DNA of 36,753 nt, taken from positions 1 to 36,753 of the forward strand of contig JAFZGW010000025.1 of NCBI GenBank assembly GCA_017555205.1. The letters are read 5' to 3'. The translations under genes were made by a program, and so were the position numbers. Shown one piece after another: positions 8,637-17,900 of this stretch (its first letter is position 1; every line of letters begins with the position of its first letter). This DNA is from Akkermansia sp. (GTDB lineage: Bacteria; Verrucomicrobiota; Verrucomicrobiia; Verrucomicrobiales; Akkermansiaceae). The notes under the pieces were generated by a model, which was not told the DNA's origin, ran no database searches, and saw only the letters and a list, made by a program, of their open reading frames with translations.

Positions 8637-9470
8637 TTACTTGTTCTTGCGGCGCTGTACGATGAATACGTCGCTGGGCTTGCGCAGACGGCGAGTCTTC
8701 TGACCCTTGGTGTGACCCCAGGGGGACTTCAGGTGCTGACGACCACCACCGGACTTGGACTTACCCTCACCACCACCGTTGGGGTGATCGACGGGGTTCA
8801 TACACATACCACGCACGGTCGGGCGGATGCCCATCCAACGTGTACGGCCGGCCTTACCGGAGGACTCGTTCATGTGCTGAGTGTTGCCCACCTGACCGAT
8901 GGTGCAGTAGCACTCTACACGGAACTTGCGAACTTCACCGGAGGGCATCTTAACCAGAGCGTAGTCGCCGTCACGGTTAGAGAGCACAGCCTGCTGACCG
9001 GCAGAGCGAGCAATCTTGCCACCGGTGCCGGGGCGCACCTCGATGTTGTGAATGGCGGTACCCAGGGGTACGTTCTTCAGGGGCATAGCGTTGCCAACCT
9101 TCGGGGCAACGTTCTCACCGGCCTGTACGGTCATACCAACGGTCAGACCCACGGGGGCAAGAATGTAGCTCTTGGCACCATCGGGGTACTGCACGAGGGC
9201 GATGCGGCAGGTACGGTTCGGATCATATTCGATAGCCAATACAGTGGCAGCCTCGGTACGAGTGCGGCGGAAGTCTACCAGACGATAGTGCTTCTTGTGG
9301 CCACCGCCGATGTGGCGAGTGGTGATGCGACCGTTGTTGTTACGGCCACCGCTCTTGCGGATGGGCTGAAGAAGGGACTTCTCCGGCTTGCTCTTGGTGA
9401 TCTCGTCAAACGCGGGCAGAACCTTGTAGCGGTTGGACGGAGTTGTAGGCTTGAATGACTTGAGGGACAT
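8637..9470 (-). CDS. rplB: 50S ribosomal protein L2
   Basis: 277 residues, the family length. The RNA-binding domain begins around [18 protein letters not shown]. The C-terminal region holds the peptidyl transferase-adjacent loop [12 protein letters not shown]. The first His of that loop, the one linked to catalysis in E. coli, is present; the second is Asn instead of the common His. It sits between rplW and rpsS as expected. Confidence 0.98.
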   Translation of the reverse strand: MSLKSFKPTTPSNRYKVLPAFDEITKSKPEKSLLQPIRKSGGRNNNGRITTRHIGGGHKKHYRLVDFRRTRTEAATVLAIEYDPNRTCRIALVQYPDGAKSYILAPVGLTVGMTVQAGENVAPKVGNAMPLKNVPLGTAIHNIEVRPGTGGKIARSAGQQAVLSNRDGDYALVKMPSGEVRKFRVECYCTIGQVGNTQHMNESSGKAGRTRWMGIRPTVRGMCMNPVDHPNGGGEGKSKSGGGRQHLKSPWGHTKGQKTRRLRKPSDVFIVQRRKNK

Positions 9471-9506
9471 GATAGCTTACTTCTATTGTCGTTATGGGTT
9501 CTCAGA

Positions 9507-9791
9507 TTAGACGAGGTCGAGGCTCTCACCAGCGGCGAGGCGCACATAGGCCTTCTTCCATGCCGGAGCATTGCCGGCGTCCTTGGTGCGCTTGCGGCGC
9601 ACTTTACCGTCATAGTTAGCCGTGCGAACAGCGGCTACCTTCTTGCCGAGGCATTTCTCCACGGCCTGCTTAACTTCAAGCTTGGTGGCCTTTACCGCCA
9701 CTTCAAGCACAAGCTCACCTGTGGTCTCGTGCAGCACAGCGGCCTTTTCGGACACGCGAGGCTTCTTGATTACGTCGTAAATGTCGTTCAT
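9507..9791 (-). CDS. rplW: 50S ribosomal protein L23
   Basis: 94 residues with the L23 pattern: DVIKKPRVSEKA near the N-terminus, a central KATKLEVKQAVEKCLGKKV segment, and a basic loop KVRRKRTKDAG. L23 is the exit-tunnel dock for trigger factor and SRP. The gap to rplD upstream is only 2 bp, suggesting translational coupling. Confidence 0.96.
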   Translation of the reverse strand: MNDIYDVIKKPRVSEKAAVLHETTGELVLEVAVKATKLEVKQAVEKCLGKKVAAVRTANYDGKVRRKRTKDAGNAPAWKKAYVRLAAGESLDLV

Positions 9792-9793
9792 GA

Positions 9794-10402
9794 TTACTTG
9801 GTGCGGTTGGCGATGGTTTCGAGGGCGGACTCAACGATAACAACCTTGTTGGCGTGCAGCAGCTGCTCCACGTTCACTTCGGCGGCGCTCATCAACTGTA
9901 CTTCCTGCACGTTGCGGCCGGCGAGCTTGGTCTTCTCGTCGAAAGAATCAGCAATTACAAGCACCTTGCGGCAGGTGGCGATTTCGGCCACAGCTGCTAC
10001 GAAGCTCTTGGTCTTGCCGTCCTCGATGCTGAATGAAGGAACGGTGCAAACCTTACCGGCAGAGATGATGTCACCAAGCACGCGGCGGAGAGCCAGCTTG
10101 CGGGTGGACTTGTTCACCTTCTTGGTGTAGTCGTGGGGACGGGGGCCGAACACTACGCCACCACCCACGAAGATGGGGGACTGGTGGTCGCCGTGACGGG
10201 CATTACCAGTGCCCTTCTGACGGTAGATTTTGCGGTTGTTACCGGCAACTTCACCACGAGTCTTGGTGCAGGCGGAGCCGGTACGGCGATTGGCGCGGTA
10301 GGCAACTACCAGGTCATGTACGGCCTGATTGCCTTTCTCGGGCCCTACCGTCACGATATTCGCGGCGGTAGCGGCCTCTATGGTCATTTCTGTAGCGGAC
10401 AT
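9794..10402 (-). CDS. rplD: 50S ribosomal protein L4
   Basis: 202 residues. The conserved tunnel loop is visible as QKGTGNARHGDHQSPIFVGG followed by FGPRPHDY, and the C-terminal Rossmann-like domain follows. In E. coli L4 also represses its own operon; whether that happens here cannot be judged from sequence. Standard position between rplC and rplW. Confidence 0.97.
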   Translation of the reverse strand: MSATEMTIEAATAANIVTVGPEKGNQAVHDLVVAYRANRRTGSACTKTRGEVAGNNRKIYRQKGTGNARHGDHQSPIFVGGGVVFGPRPHDYTKKVNKSTRKLALRRVLGDIISAGKVCTVPSFSIEDGKTKSFVAAVAEIATCRKVLVIADSFDEKTKLAGRNVQEVQLMSAAEVNVEQLLHANKVVIVESALETIANRTK

Positions 10403-10426
10403 AGATAGGTTCTCCTAGTTCGTATA

Positions 10427-11071
10427 TTATTTACCGTTCTTCTTCTTGGCCGGGCGAACTACAACGTAAGAACCCTTGGCGCCGGGCACGGGGCCGGAAA
10501 CGAGGATTACGTTGTCATCCTTGCGCACCTGAACGACCTTCAGGTTCTGCACGGTCTTGCGCTCGTTGCCCATGTGACCGGGCATCTTCTGACCCTTCCA
10601 CACACGGGAGGGAGTGGCGCAAGCGCCCACACCACCGGTACGGCGGTGCATCATCGAGCCGTGGGTCATGGGGGAACCAGAGAAGTTGTGACGACGCACA
10701 ACGCCCTGGAAGCCCTTACCCTTGCTGGTGCCGATTACGTCAACCCAGGCGCCCTCCTCAAAGAGCTCTGCACCGGGGTGAGCAGCACCTTCAGCGGGCA
10801 GCTCGGCGGCATCTACGCGGAACTCCTTGAGGAGCTTGGCGGGGGCGATGCCGAGTTTCTTAAAGTGACCAGCTACGGGCTTGGAGAGGCGGCTCTCCTT
10901 CTGCTCGTCAAATGCCACCTGAATGGCGGTGTAGCCATCCTTATCGGCGGTCTTAATCTGGCCGTAAGTGTTGCCGGTCACGTCGATAACCGTGACGGGA
11001 ATCATGGCGCCGGTCTCTTTGTTGAAGACGCGTGTCATGCCAACTTTCTTACCAATAAGTCCTAAAGACAT
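10427..11071 (-). CDS. rplC: 50S ribosomal protein L3
   Basis: 214 residues, beginning MSLGLIGKKVGMTRVF, the L3 signature. The long extension that reaches the peptidyl transferase centre contains HNFSGSPMTHGSMMHRRTG and KGQKMPGHMGNERKT. It is 53 bp downstream of rpsJ. Confidence 0.98.
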   Translation of the reverse strand: MSLGLIGKKVGMTRVFNKETGAMIPVTVIDVTGNTYGQIKTADKDGYTAIQVAFDEQKESRLSKPVAGHFKKLGIAPAKLLKEFRVDAAELPAEGAAHPGAELFEEGAWVDVIGTSKGKGFQGVVRRHNFSGSPMTHGSMMHRRTGGVGACATPSRVWKGQKMPGHMGNERKTVQNLKVVQVRKDDNVILVSGPVPGAKGSYVVVRPAKKKNGK

Positions 11072-11124
11072 GTTAATATGAAATCTGTGTTAAGGTTCGT
11101 AATAATGAGGATCTGAATCGGTGA

Positions 11125-11433
11125 TTAGATCTTGATGGTGATGTCCACGCCTGCGGGCAGGTTGAGCTTCTTGAGCTCCTCAACCGTGCGGGAGGTAGGC
11201 TCCACAATGTCAAGAAGACGCTTGTGGGTGCGGATTTCGAACTGGTCGGCAGATTTCTTGTTAACATGGACCGAGCGGTTCACAGAGAACTTCTCGATAC
11301 GAGTCGGCAAAGGAATCGGTCCGGCGACTTTGGCGCCCGTGCGCTTGGCGGTCTCGACGATCTCGGAAGCGGAGCGGTCGATAGCGCGGCTATCAAAAGC
11401 ACGGAGACGAATGCGGATTTTGGGACTTTGCAT
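11125..11433 (-). CDS. rpsJ: 30S ribosomal protein S10
   Basis: 102 residues, containing [14 protein letters not shown] and the loop segment [21 protein letters not shown]10 (NusE) has a ribosomal role and a transcription antitermination role. In many bacteria tuf lies between fusA and rpsJ; here only 38 bp separate them. Confidence 0.98.
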   Translation of the reverse strand: MQSPKIRIRLRAFDSRAIDRSASEIVETAKRTGAKVAGPIPLPTRIEKFSVNRSVHVNKKSADQFEIRTHKRLLDIVEPTSRTVEELKKLNLPAGVDITIKI

Positions 11434-11471
11434 GAACGTGCGGTTATGTTTAGGTTAGTAATTAGGTTGGT

Positions 11472-13652
11472 TTATTTATTACCACCGCGAGCCTTGACGA
11501 TTTCTGTGACAAGGTTCTGGGGTACTTGTTCGAAGTGGGAGGGCTCCATAGAGTAAGAGGCAAGACCCTTGGAAAGGGTACGAATGTCGGTGGAGTAGCC
11601 GAACATTTCAGCCAAGGGAACGTCGGCGGTGAGTACGCACTCAGAGCCCTTGTGCTCCATGTTCTTAACCATGGCGCGGCGGCGGTTGAGGTCGCCCATG
11701 ATATCGCCCTGGTTCTCAGCGGGGGTCACAACTTCAACAGCCATGATGGGCTCAAGCAGCACGGGGGCGCACTTGACAAAGGCGTTCTTCATAGCGAAGA
11801 TAGCAGCCATCTTGAAGGCGTTTTCGTTGGAGTCCACTTCGTGGTAGGAGCCGTCAATCACGTCTACCTCCACGTCCTCTACGGGATAACCGGCAACTGT
11901 GCCGGAGTTCATGGCCTCATTCAGACCGGCGTACACGGCGTTCATGTACTCCTTGGGAATGGCACCACCAACAATCTTGTTGGCAATCTTCAGGCCGGTA
12001 CCACGCTCACCGGGGCGCATGGCGATAACCACGTCACCGTACTGACCACGACCACCGGACTGCTTAACGAGCTTGCCCTGTACGCGGTCAACGGACTTGG
12101 TAATGGTTTCACGGTAGGCAATCTGGGGCTTACCGGTGTTGGCCTCTACCTTGAACTCGCGCTTAAGGCGGTCAACGATAATGTCGAGGTGAAGCTCACC
12201 CATGCCGGCGATGATGGTCTGACCGGTTTCCTCGTCAGTCTTCACGCGGAAGGTGGGGTCTTCAGCAGAGAGGCGCTGGAGAGCGTTGGACATCTTCTCC
12301 TGGTCAGCCTTGGTAAGGGGCTCCACAGCCATGGAGATAACGGTGTCCGGGAAGGTGGGGGGCTCGAGGGTGTAGTCGAAGTCATCAGAGGCGAGGGTAT
12401 CGCCGGTGGTGGCATTCTTCAGACCCACGATAGCGGCGATATCGCCGGAGTATACCTCGCTTACGTCGGTGTGAACGTTAGCCTGAATCTGGAGCAGACG
12501 GCCTACGCGCTCACGCTTGCGGGTACGGGGGTTGTAAACGGTGTCGCCCTTGCGGATAACGCCGGTGTACACGCGGATGAACACCAGAGAACCCACGAAC
12601 TTGTCGGCCCACAGTTTGAATGCGAGGGCAACGGGCTTGTCGTCGTCGGAGGGGATGATGTCCTTGGTCTCGAAGGTCTCGTAACCGTTCTCGTCGAGGC
12701 CGGTGGCCACGGTACCGGTCACGGTAGCAAGCTTAGCCTCGAGCGGGGAGGGCAGGTAGTCAACTACAGCGTCGAGCAGCCCCTGAACACCCTTGTTCTT
12801 GAAGGCGGAACCACCGGTCACGGGGATGAACTTGTTGGCGATACAGGCGCGACGGATAGCGGCCTTGAGGGTGGGAGCATCGATGGGCTCCTCCATGAGG
12901 AAGAGCTCGGCGAGCTCGTCGTCAACGTCTGCAACAGCACCCTTCAGCTCCTCGAGAGCGGCCTCGCCGATCTCCTTGAGCTCCCCCTCGAGCTCCTTCA
13001 CCTCGTAGGTGGAGCCCATGCGGTCGGAGTCACTGTAGTAGATAGCCTTCTGGTTCACCACGTCGATCTGACCACAAAGCTGGTCTTCGGAACCGATGGG
13101 GATAAGAACGGCAGCGGCATTGGCGCCGAGCTTGGTCTTGATGTCGCTAAGAACGTTGTTGAAGTTTGCACCGGTACGGTCCATCTTGTTGACGAAGCAG
13201 ATACGGGGCACTTCATACTTGTTGGCCTGGCGCCATACGGTCTGGGTCTGGGGCTGTACGCCTGCCACACCGCAGAACACAACGATAGCGCCGTCGAGCA
13301 CACGCAGGGAGCGCTCCACCTCAGCGGTGAAGTCCACGTGGCCGGGGGTATCAATAACGTTGAGCTGGAAGTTCTCGTTCTCGAAAAGCTTGCAGCAGCC
13401 CTCGGCAGGCAACTGTTTCCAGTTAGTTGTAACGGCGGCGGAGGTAATGGTAATACCGCGTTCCTGCTCCTGTTCCATCCAGTCGGTCGTCGCAGAACCC
13501 TCGTGGGTCTCGCCGATCTTGTGGATCATGCCGGTGTAGAAAAGGATGCGCTCGGAAAGCGTGGTTTTGCCGCCGTCGATGTGAGCAGCGATACCGAAGT
13601 TACGGTAGCGCTCGAGCGGGGCCTTGCGATCAGGGCTGCTATAACTAGCCAT
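11472..13652 (-). CDS. fusA: translation elongation factor G
   Basis: 726 residues, about 25-30 longer than typical EF-G. The GTPase domain shows AHIDGGKTT (G1), DTPGHVDF (G3) and NKMDRTGA (G4). Domains II-V follow, with IIAGMGELHLDI and the C-terminal GYSTDIRTLSKGLASYSMEPSHFEQVP. EF-G drives tRNA-mRNA translocation and ribosome recycling. Two features stand out: an insertion around residues 80-94 (QLPAEGCCKLFENEN) between the switch I side and G3, and Gly in place of the usual Ala in AHIDAGKTT. Location after rpsL-rpsG is the classical str arrangement. Confidence 0.98.
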   Translation of the reverse strand: MASYSSPDRKAPLERYRNFGIAAHIDGGKTTLSERILFYTGMIHKIGETHEGSATTDWMEQEQERGITITSAAVTTNWKQLPAEGCCKLFENENFQLNVIDTPGHVDFTAEVERSLRVLDGAIVVFCGVAGVQPQTQTVWRQANKYEVPRICFVNKMDRTGANFNNVLSDIKTKLGANAAAVLIPIGSEDQLCGQIDVVNQKAIYYSDSDRMGSTYEVKELEGELKEIGEAALEELKGAVADVDDELAELFLMEEPIDAPTLKAAIRRACIANKFIPVTGGSAFKNKGVQGLLDAVVDYLPSPLEAKLATVTGTVATGLDENGYETFETKDIIPSDDDKPVALAFKLWADKFVGSLVFIRVYTGVIRKGDTVYNPRTRKRERVGRLLQIQANVHTDVSEVYSGDIAAIVGLKNATTGDTLASDDFDYTLEPPTFPDTVISMAVEPLTKADQEKMSNALQRLSAEDPTFRVKTDEETGQTIIAGMGELHLDIIVDRLKREFKVEANTGKPQIAYRETITKSVDRVQGKLVKQSGGRGQYGDVVIAMRPGERGTGLKIANKIVGGAIPKEYMNAVYAGLNEAMNSGTVAGYPVEDVEVDVIDGSYHEVDSNENAFKMAAIFAMKNAFVKCAPVLLEPIMAVEVVTPAENQGDIMGDLNRRRAMVKNMEHKGSECVLTADVPLAEMFGYSTDIRTLSKGLASYSMEPSHFEQVPQNLVTEIVKARGGNK

Positions 13653-13716
13653 AAATTAGTAAAGTAATATGAATGTTTCAGTTTTCAGAGATTACGAGAA
13701 AACTTCGCGCGGGTAA

Positions 13717-14190
13717 TTACCAGCGGAAGTGAGCAAAGGCGCGGTTGGCCTGAGCCATCTTGTGCACGTCATCGCGCTTACGCACGGCAGCACCCTGATT
13801 GGCAGCGGCTTCCTTAATCTCGTTAGCGAGAGCCTTAGCCATGGGGATACCCTTACGATTACGAGCGTAGTTGATAATCCAGCGCATAGCGAGAGCCTCG
13901 GAACGATCGGGAGCAACCTCAAGCGGTACCTGGTAAGTAGCACCACCCACGCGGCGGCTCTTGACCTCCACACGGGGCTTAGCATTCTCAATGGCGCGAG
14001 TCAGCACCTCGAGAGGACTTACAGTGTCAGTACCTTCGTTAGCAAGATCGATAGCCTTGTAAACGATACGCTCAGCCAAGGAGCGCTTGCCGTCAAGCAT
14101 CACCTTACCAATCAGGCGGCCAACGAGCACGGAATCGTAACGGGAGTCACGACGTTCAATTTTCTTATAGACGCGTTTGCGACGAGCCAT
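13717..14190 (-). CDS. rpsG: 30S ribosomal protein S7
   Basis: 157 residues, normal for S7. It begins MARRKRVYKK and contains DSRYDSVLVGRLIGKVMLDG, GGATYQVPLEV and the C-terminal KMAQANRAFAHFRW. S7 nucleates assembly of the 30S head. It follows rpsL by 27 bp and precedes fusA by 64 bp. Confidence 0.98.
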   Translation of the reverse strand: MARRKRVYKKIERRDSRYDSVLVGRLIGKVMLDGKRSLAERIVYKAIDLANEGTDTVSPLEVLTRAIENAKPRVEVKSRRVGGATYQVPLEVAPDRSEALAMRWIINYARNRKGIPMAKALANEIKEAAANQGAAVRKRDDVHKMAQANRAFAHFRW

Positions 14191-14217
14191 AATAGTTTAA
14201 TTTTAAATATTCTAGGT

Positions 14218-14622
14218 TTACTTCTTCTTAGCGGGAGCGGCGGCTGCACCGGCCTTCGGGCGCTTAGCACCGTACTTAGAGCGGCCACGGCGGCGCTTGT
14301 CAACGCCAAGGCAGTCCAGAGCACCACGAACAATGTGATAACGAACACCGGGAAGGTCCTTCACACGACCGCCGCGCACAAGCACGATGGAGTGTTCCTG
14401 AAGGTTGTGACCCTCACCACCAATGTAGGCAATCACTTCTTCGCCATTGGTAAGGCGCACTTTAGCAACTTTACGAAGAGCGGAGTTCGGTTTCTTCGGC
14501 GTACGAGTCATCACCTGAAGGCAGACGCCACGACGCTGCGGACAGCTATGAAGAGCGCGAGACTTCGACTTCTCTTCCGGTACGATTCGCCCTTTTCGGA
14601 CGAGCTGATTAATGGTCGGCAT
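14218..14622 (-). CDS. rpsL: 30S ribosomal protein S12
   Basis: 134 residues from [12 protein letters not shown], the universal S12 start. An in-frame ATG further upstream at 14667 would add 15 residues not found in the family, and AGGAAA lies just before the chosen ATG, so 14622 is preferred. Conserved segments: [32 protein letters not shown] and [13 protein letters not shown]. The decoding-centre lysines linked to streptomycin response appear as wild type. An Ala/Lys-rich tail ends the protein. It is the first gene of the long operon. Confidence 0.97.
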   Translation of the reverse strand: MPTINQLVRKGRIVPEEKSKSRALHSCPQRRGVCLQVMTRTPKKPNSALRKVAKVRLTNGEEVIAYIGGEGHNLQEHSIVLVRGGRVKDLPGVRYHIVRGALDCLGVDKRRRGRSKYGAKRPKAGAAAAPAKKK

Positions 14623-14765
14623 GTTTCCTATTAGTTTATTGTTATTCAGGGACTTAGAACGCTTCACACATCCCTCATTACCTCGCGGGAACTGTATTTC
14701 AGCGCTTTCTGCAAGCCCGATAAATACTTGTCACCCTGCGCATTCCTGCGCATAAGTGGTGCAGC

Positions 14766-14793
14766 ATTGTACCTTATTTTGCCGATTTGGCAA
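14766..14793 (-). promoter_or_regulatory. strong promoter of the str-S10 operon
   Basis: On the minus strand TTGCCA (14788-14793), a 16-nt spacer and TACAAT (14766-14771). The region just upstream of the -35 box, about 14795-14833, is almost pure A/T and resembles an UP element, as expected for a ribosomal operon. Predicted start about 14759 gives a leader of roughly 137 nt before rpsL. Confidence 0.75.
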
Positions 14794-14931
14794 GACTTTT
14801 CTTTTGAAAAATCAAATTTTTTGCATTTTTTTGATAGGTTAGCGTATTTTTTTCGGCCTCGCGCGCGCGAGCGCGCGTTCGCGCACTCTTTATATGCAAG
14901 TTGCACTTCCCTCACCTGCTCTCCAATAACT

Positions 14932-14962
14932 AAAAAAAACCGCCGAGGATAAACCTCGGCGG
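14932..14962 (-). terminator. Rho-independent terminator of the prepilin-like gene
   Basis: Nine-bp stem CCGCCGAGG/CCTCGGCGG (14940-14948 with 14954-14962), five-base loop. On the minus strand it is followed by eight T residues (A at 14932-14939). Confidence 0.9.
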
Positions 14963-14979
14963 GGGTAAAAGTTGCTACT

Positions 14980-17900
14980 TTAAATGTCCCACGCATCGAG
15001 CCATTTGAATGACACCACACGGAACCGACGACCGAACACCTTATTGGCGGCGCTCAGCCCCTTAGCCTTGCGTCCATCGGGGTCATACTCTGCTGCGGAG
15101 GGGTCATTGGTCGGGTCTACGTAGTCCATGGTGCGCTGAACAATAGCTTCGCACCATGCTTGGGCAAGAATTGCCTTGCGGGCATTGCGTACGCAACCGT
15201 ATGCACGCACGGTGAAGGTATCATCTCGCACGGTGAGGATATTGCCGAGTGAAGCCAGCACATCACTCTGAATGAGGTAGCCCGGAGCAGCGGTGTAAAT
15301 AGAGCCCTCCTCTGCCTCTTTGAACTTGTAGAGCTCACCACCTGCAGCGGGTGATGTCATTTCATCCATGAACATGCTGTTGATATCAGTTGCATCAATC
15401 GCAGCCTGCAATGCTCCCTTCAGAGCATTCTCCTTATTGGTATCGAGACGGCGATTAATGAAGTCGGACATGTTGAGGAAGGGGCCTCGCTTCTTCACCT
15501 GCTTCACAATCTCGGCAGCGAGCTCGCGAATCTTGTCGGCTTCGAGAGAACGAACCTCACCCCACGCAGCCAACATGCCGTTGCTGCCACGCAGGGAAGA
15601 AGAACCCTGCATCATGCTGTAACCACCCAGCGAGTCAATACTCTTGTCGGCCGTGGATACCATGAAGCGAGAGAAGAGCACTTGGCTATCCGTCTTGCCG
15701 GGCTCTACCAGCGCCAGCTTACCACCGGCATTGGTCACCAGCTTACGTTTGGCCAAGCCCTGCAGTACGGAGGCCCAGGCCTCTACCGAGGTGGAGTTCA
15801 CGTTAAAGCCACCGTCAATCATGAGATATTGAGCAATGTACTTCCAGCCGTCTTCATTCATGAGTCGCTTCACGACATCGGAATCCTTGTACGGGGTATT
15901 CGACTTCACATAGCGAGCTACGGGCAGGGCTTCCTCTCCGCTCAGGAATCGGGAAAGCACATCCTTGGCTTCAATCTTGCCCCTGTTGTTGGGCATATCG
16001 GAGACAGAGGAGCAGAACCAGCGATCCCACATAGCATCGTTAATCAGCAAGGCATGGTCGTAGAAATCACCGAACACCTTGTCATTACCACCCAACTGGC
16101 TGGGGATGTTACTTTCGTGGAAAGCGTACACATCCGTTGCAGGCAAACAGGGGTCAGCAAAAGAGTTGCCGATACCCACACCGGGTACACCGGCCTGGTA
16201 CTGCATGCGGCGCAGGGCTGCCTGTGTCTTGTAGTCCGCAGAACCGCCGGTTTCATACCAACCGGGCTGCAAGCGCATACCTGCGAAACCGGCAAGGGAG
16301 AACGGAGGATGCACAGGCAACTCGAGTACAGATACGAAAGACACCTGCTCACCATCACTGGTAATACCCAGCATACCATTGTTGCCAATGTTGTCCATGG
16401 GGCAAGCATTCATGCCGGCACCCACATCGAGAGCAGCAAGCTGGTAGGGGTGGTACTGGCGCTGCTGTTCATCAGGGTTGATAATCATACTACCCCAGAA
16501 TGCGGGACTCGAGTGCTGCCATGACTTGGTACGGTAATCCTTACCCTCAAATACTCGGGCATCGAGGTTACGGTTGGCAGACTTGGGCACAATACCGAGG
16601 GCAGCAATGAAATAAGGAACGGTATTATCGCTCTGGCTCCCATCCAAACTCCAGCGAGCGTCGTTGCGATTCTCATCGCAGAACACAGTATTCTGAGACG
16701 TATCATCAGGGTTATACCACCCCAACAGACCACGGTGCGGACTTTGACCACGCTTGCCAATACCACCACTGGCGCCACTAGCCTCGGCCATACCGTTGTA
16801 GCCATTAAACAGAGTTATTGCCTCAGGTTTACGGGGTGCAAAATAGAAACCGTCAGGCTCAACGGCGCGGGATACATCGGACATGCCAAGACGCATGCGA
16901 AGATAAAACTGTCCATCCTCAATATTATTCTCGGAGGCCACACCTAACTGTGTGCTTGGTGCCGGGCTGTCATTGTAATATATCTTGGCCTTGTAGCCTG
17001 CTACAGCACTAGCATTGTAGCCAAGAACCCAAGGGTTCGAGTAATCAGATGACTTCTTGTTTTGTCGGGCATTAGCCGGAGAGAAGAAAAGAATCTCACC
17101 GGGTTGGAAGACGATATCAGCACTCTGATCCGCCACTGTAGCCTGGAAGTATTCGCCATAATCATCGCCCAAATCAGCGCGAGAAATACCACGAATACCC
17201 CAAATCCTATCATTCCAATCCTTTACAGTTCGGTTCTGGGGGAAACCATAGGTCTGCATCCAAGCAGACTTATATGGCAGCGCCTGCGACCAAAGCTGAC
17301 GTCCTCTGATGCGCATAGGCACGTTGTACGGGTTCCACCACAAGAACATCGGAGCGAAACAAACACTCAGATCGTATATATTTTTCTGATCGGTCGTCTG
17401 TGTTCCTTTAGAGTTCGGCTCAGTCACCAGACCAAAGTTGCTCATGAAGGCCAGCATAACCGGAGTACGAGCATAGCCGGAGAACTGACTACCCTGGTCC
17501 ATGAGTGAACGGGAGTCATATATCGTACCTTCGCCGGTGGGGGTAAGTTCATCGAGATTAGAGGTAGCGGCCTCGGGGTTACCATGCGGATAACCAACAC
17601 CGCTCATACGGGTGTAGCAGTTATCCACATTACCCAGCAGACGCGCTGTAAAGTTGGCGGAATCCTTCGCTGTGCCATCCGGCCAGCAGTTGTAGTAAGC
17701 GTACAGGTTCTGCCATGAGCCAATGGGCATATTCTCCTCCGTACCGCGCGGGACGTCATTCCCCTCTACCAAAGGACAATCCTGCGACGAACGAGCAGCG
17801 AAGTCCGTCCCTTTCAGGGTTTTCTTGTTGAGCAGCAAGCAAAGGTCTTGCTTAAACCCGCCGGTTCGTACGTTGATGGGCAGTGAATACGATGTGGTGG

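Larger units (their letters stand above)
14668..14979. other. intergenic region between the ribosomal operon and the prepilin-like gene
   Basis: About 310 bp without a gene. From right to left it holds the terminator of the large prepilin-like gene (14932-14962), a CpG-alternating segment with the 14-bp palindrome CTCGCGCGCGCGAG at 14858-14871, an A/T-rich block, and the rpsL promoter and leader. No open frame in it looks real. Confidence 0.7.

Noticed and set aside
11526..13667. A 713-residue open frame antisense to fusA, and similar long antisense frames across the ribosomal genes
   Set aside because: They exist because strong codon bias of the ribosomal genes leaves few stops on the opposite strand. 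The translated sequence is Gly/Val/His/Leu-rich with no domain, and the sense genes are certain.
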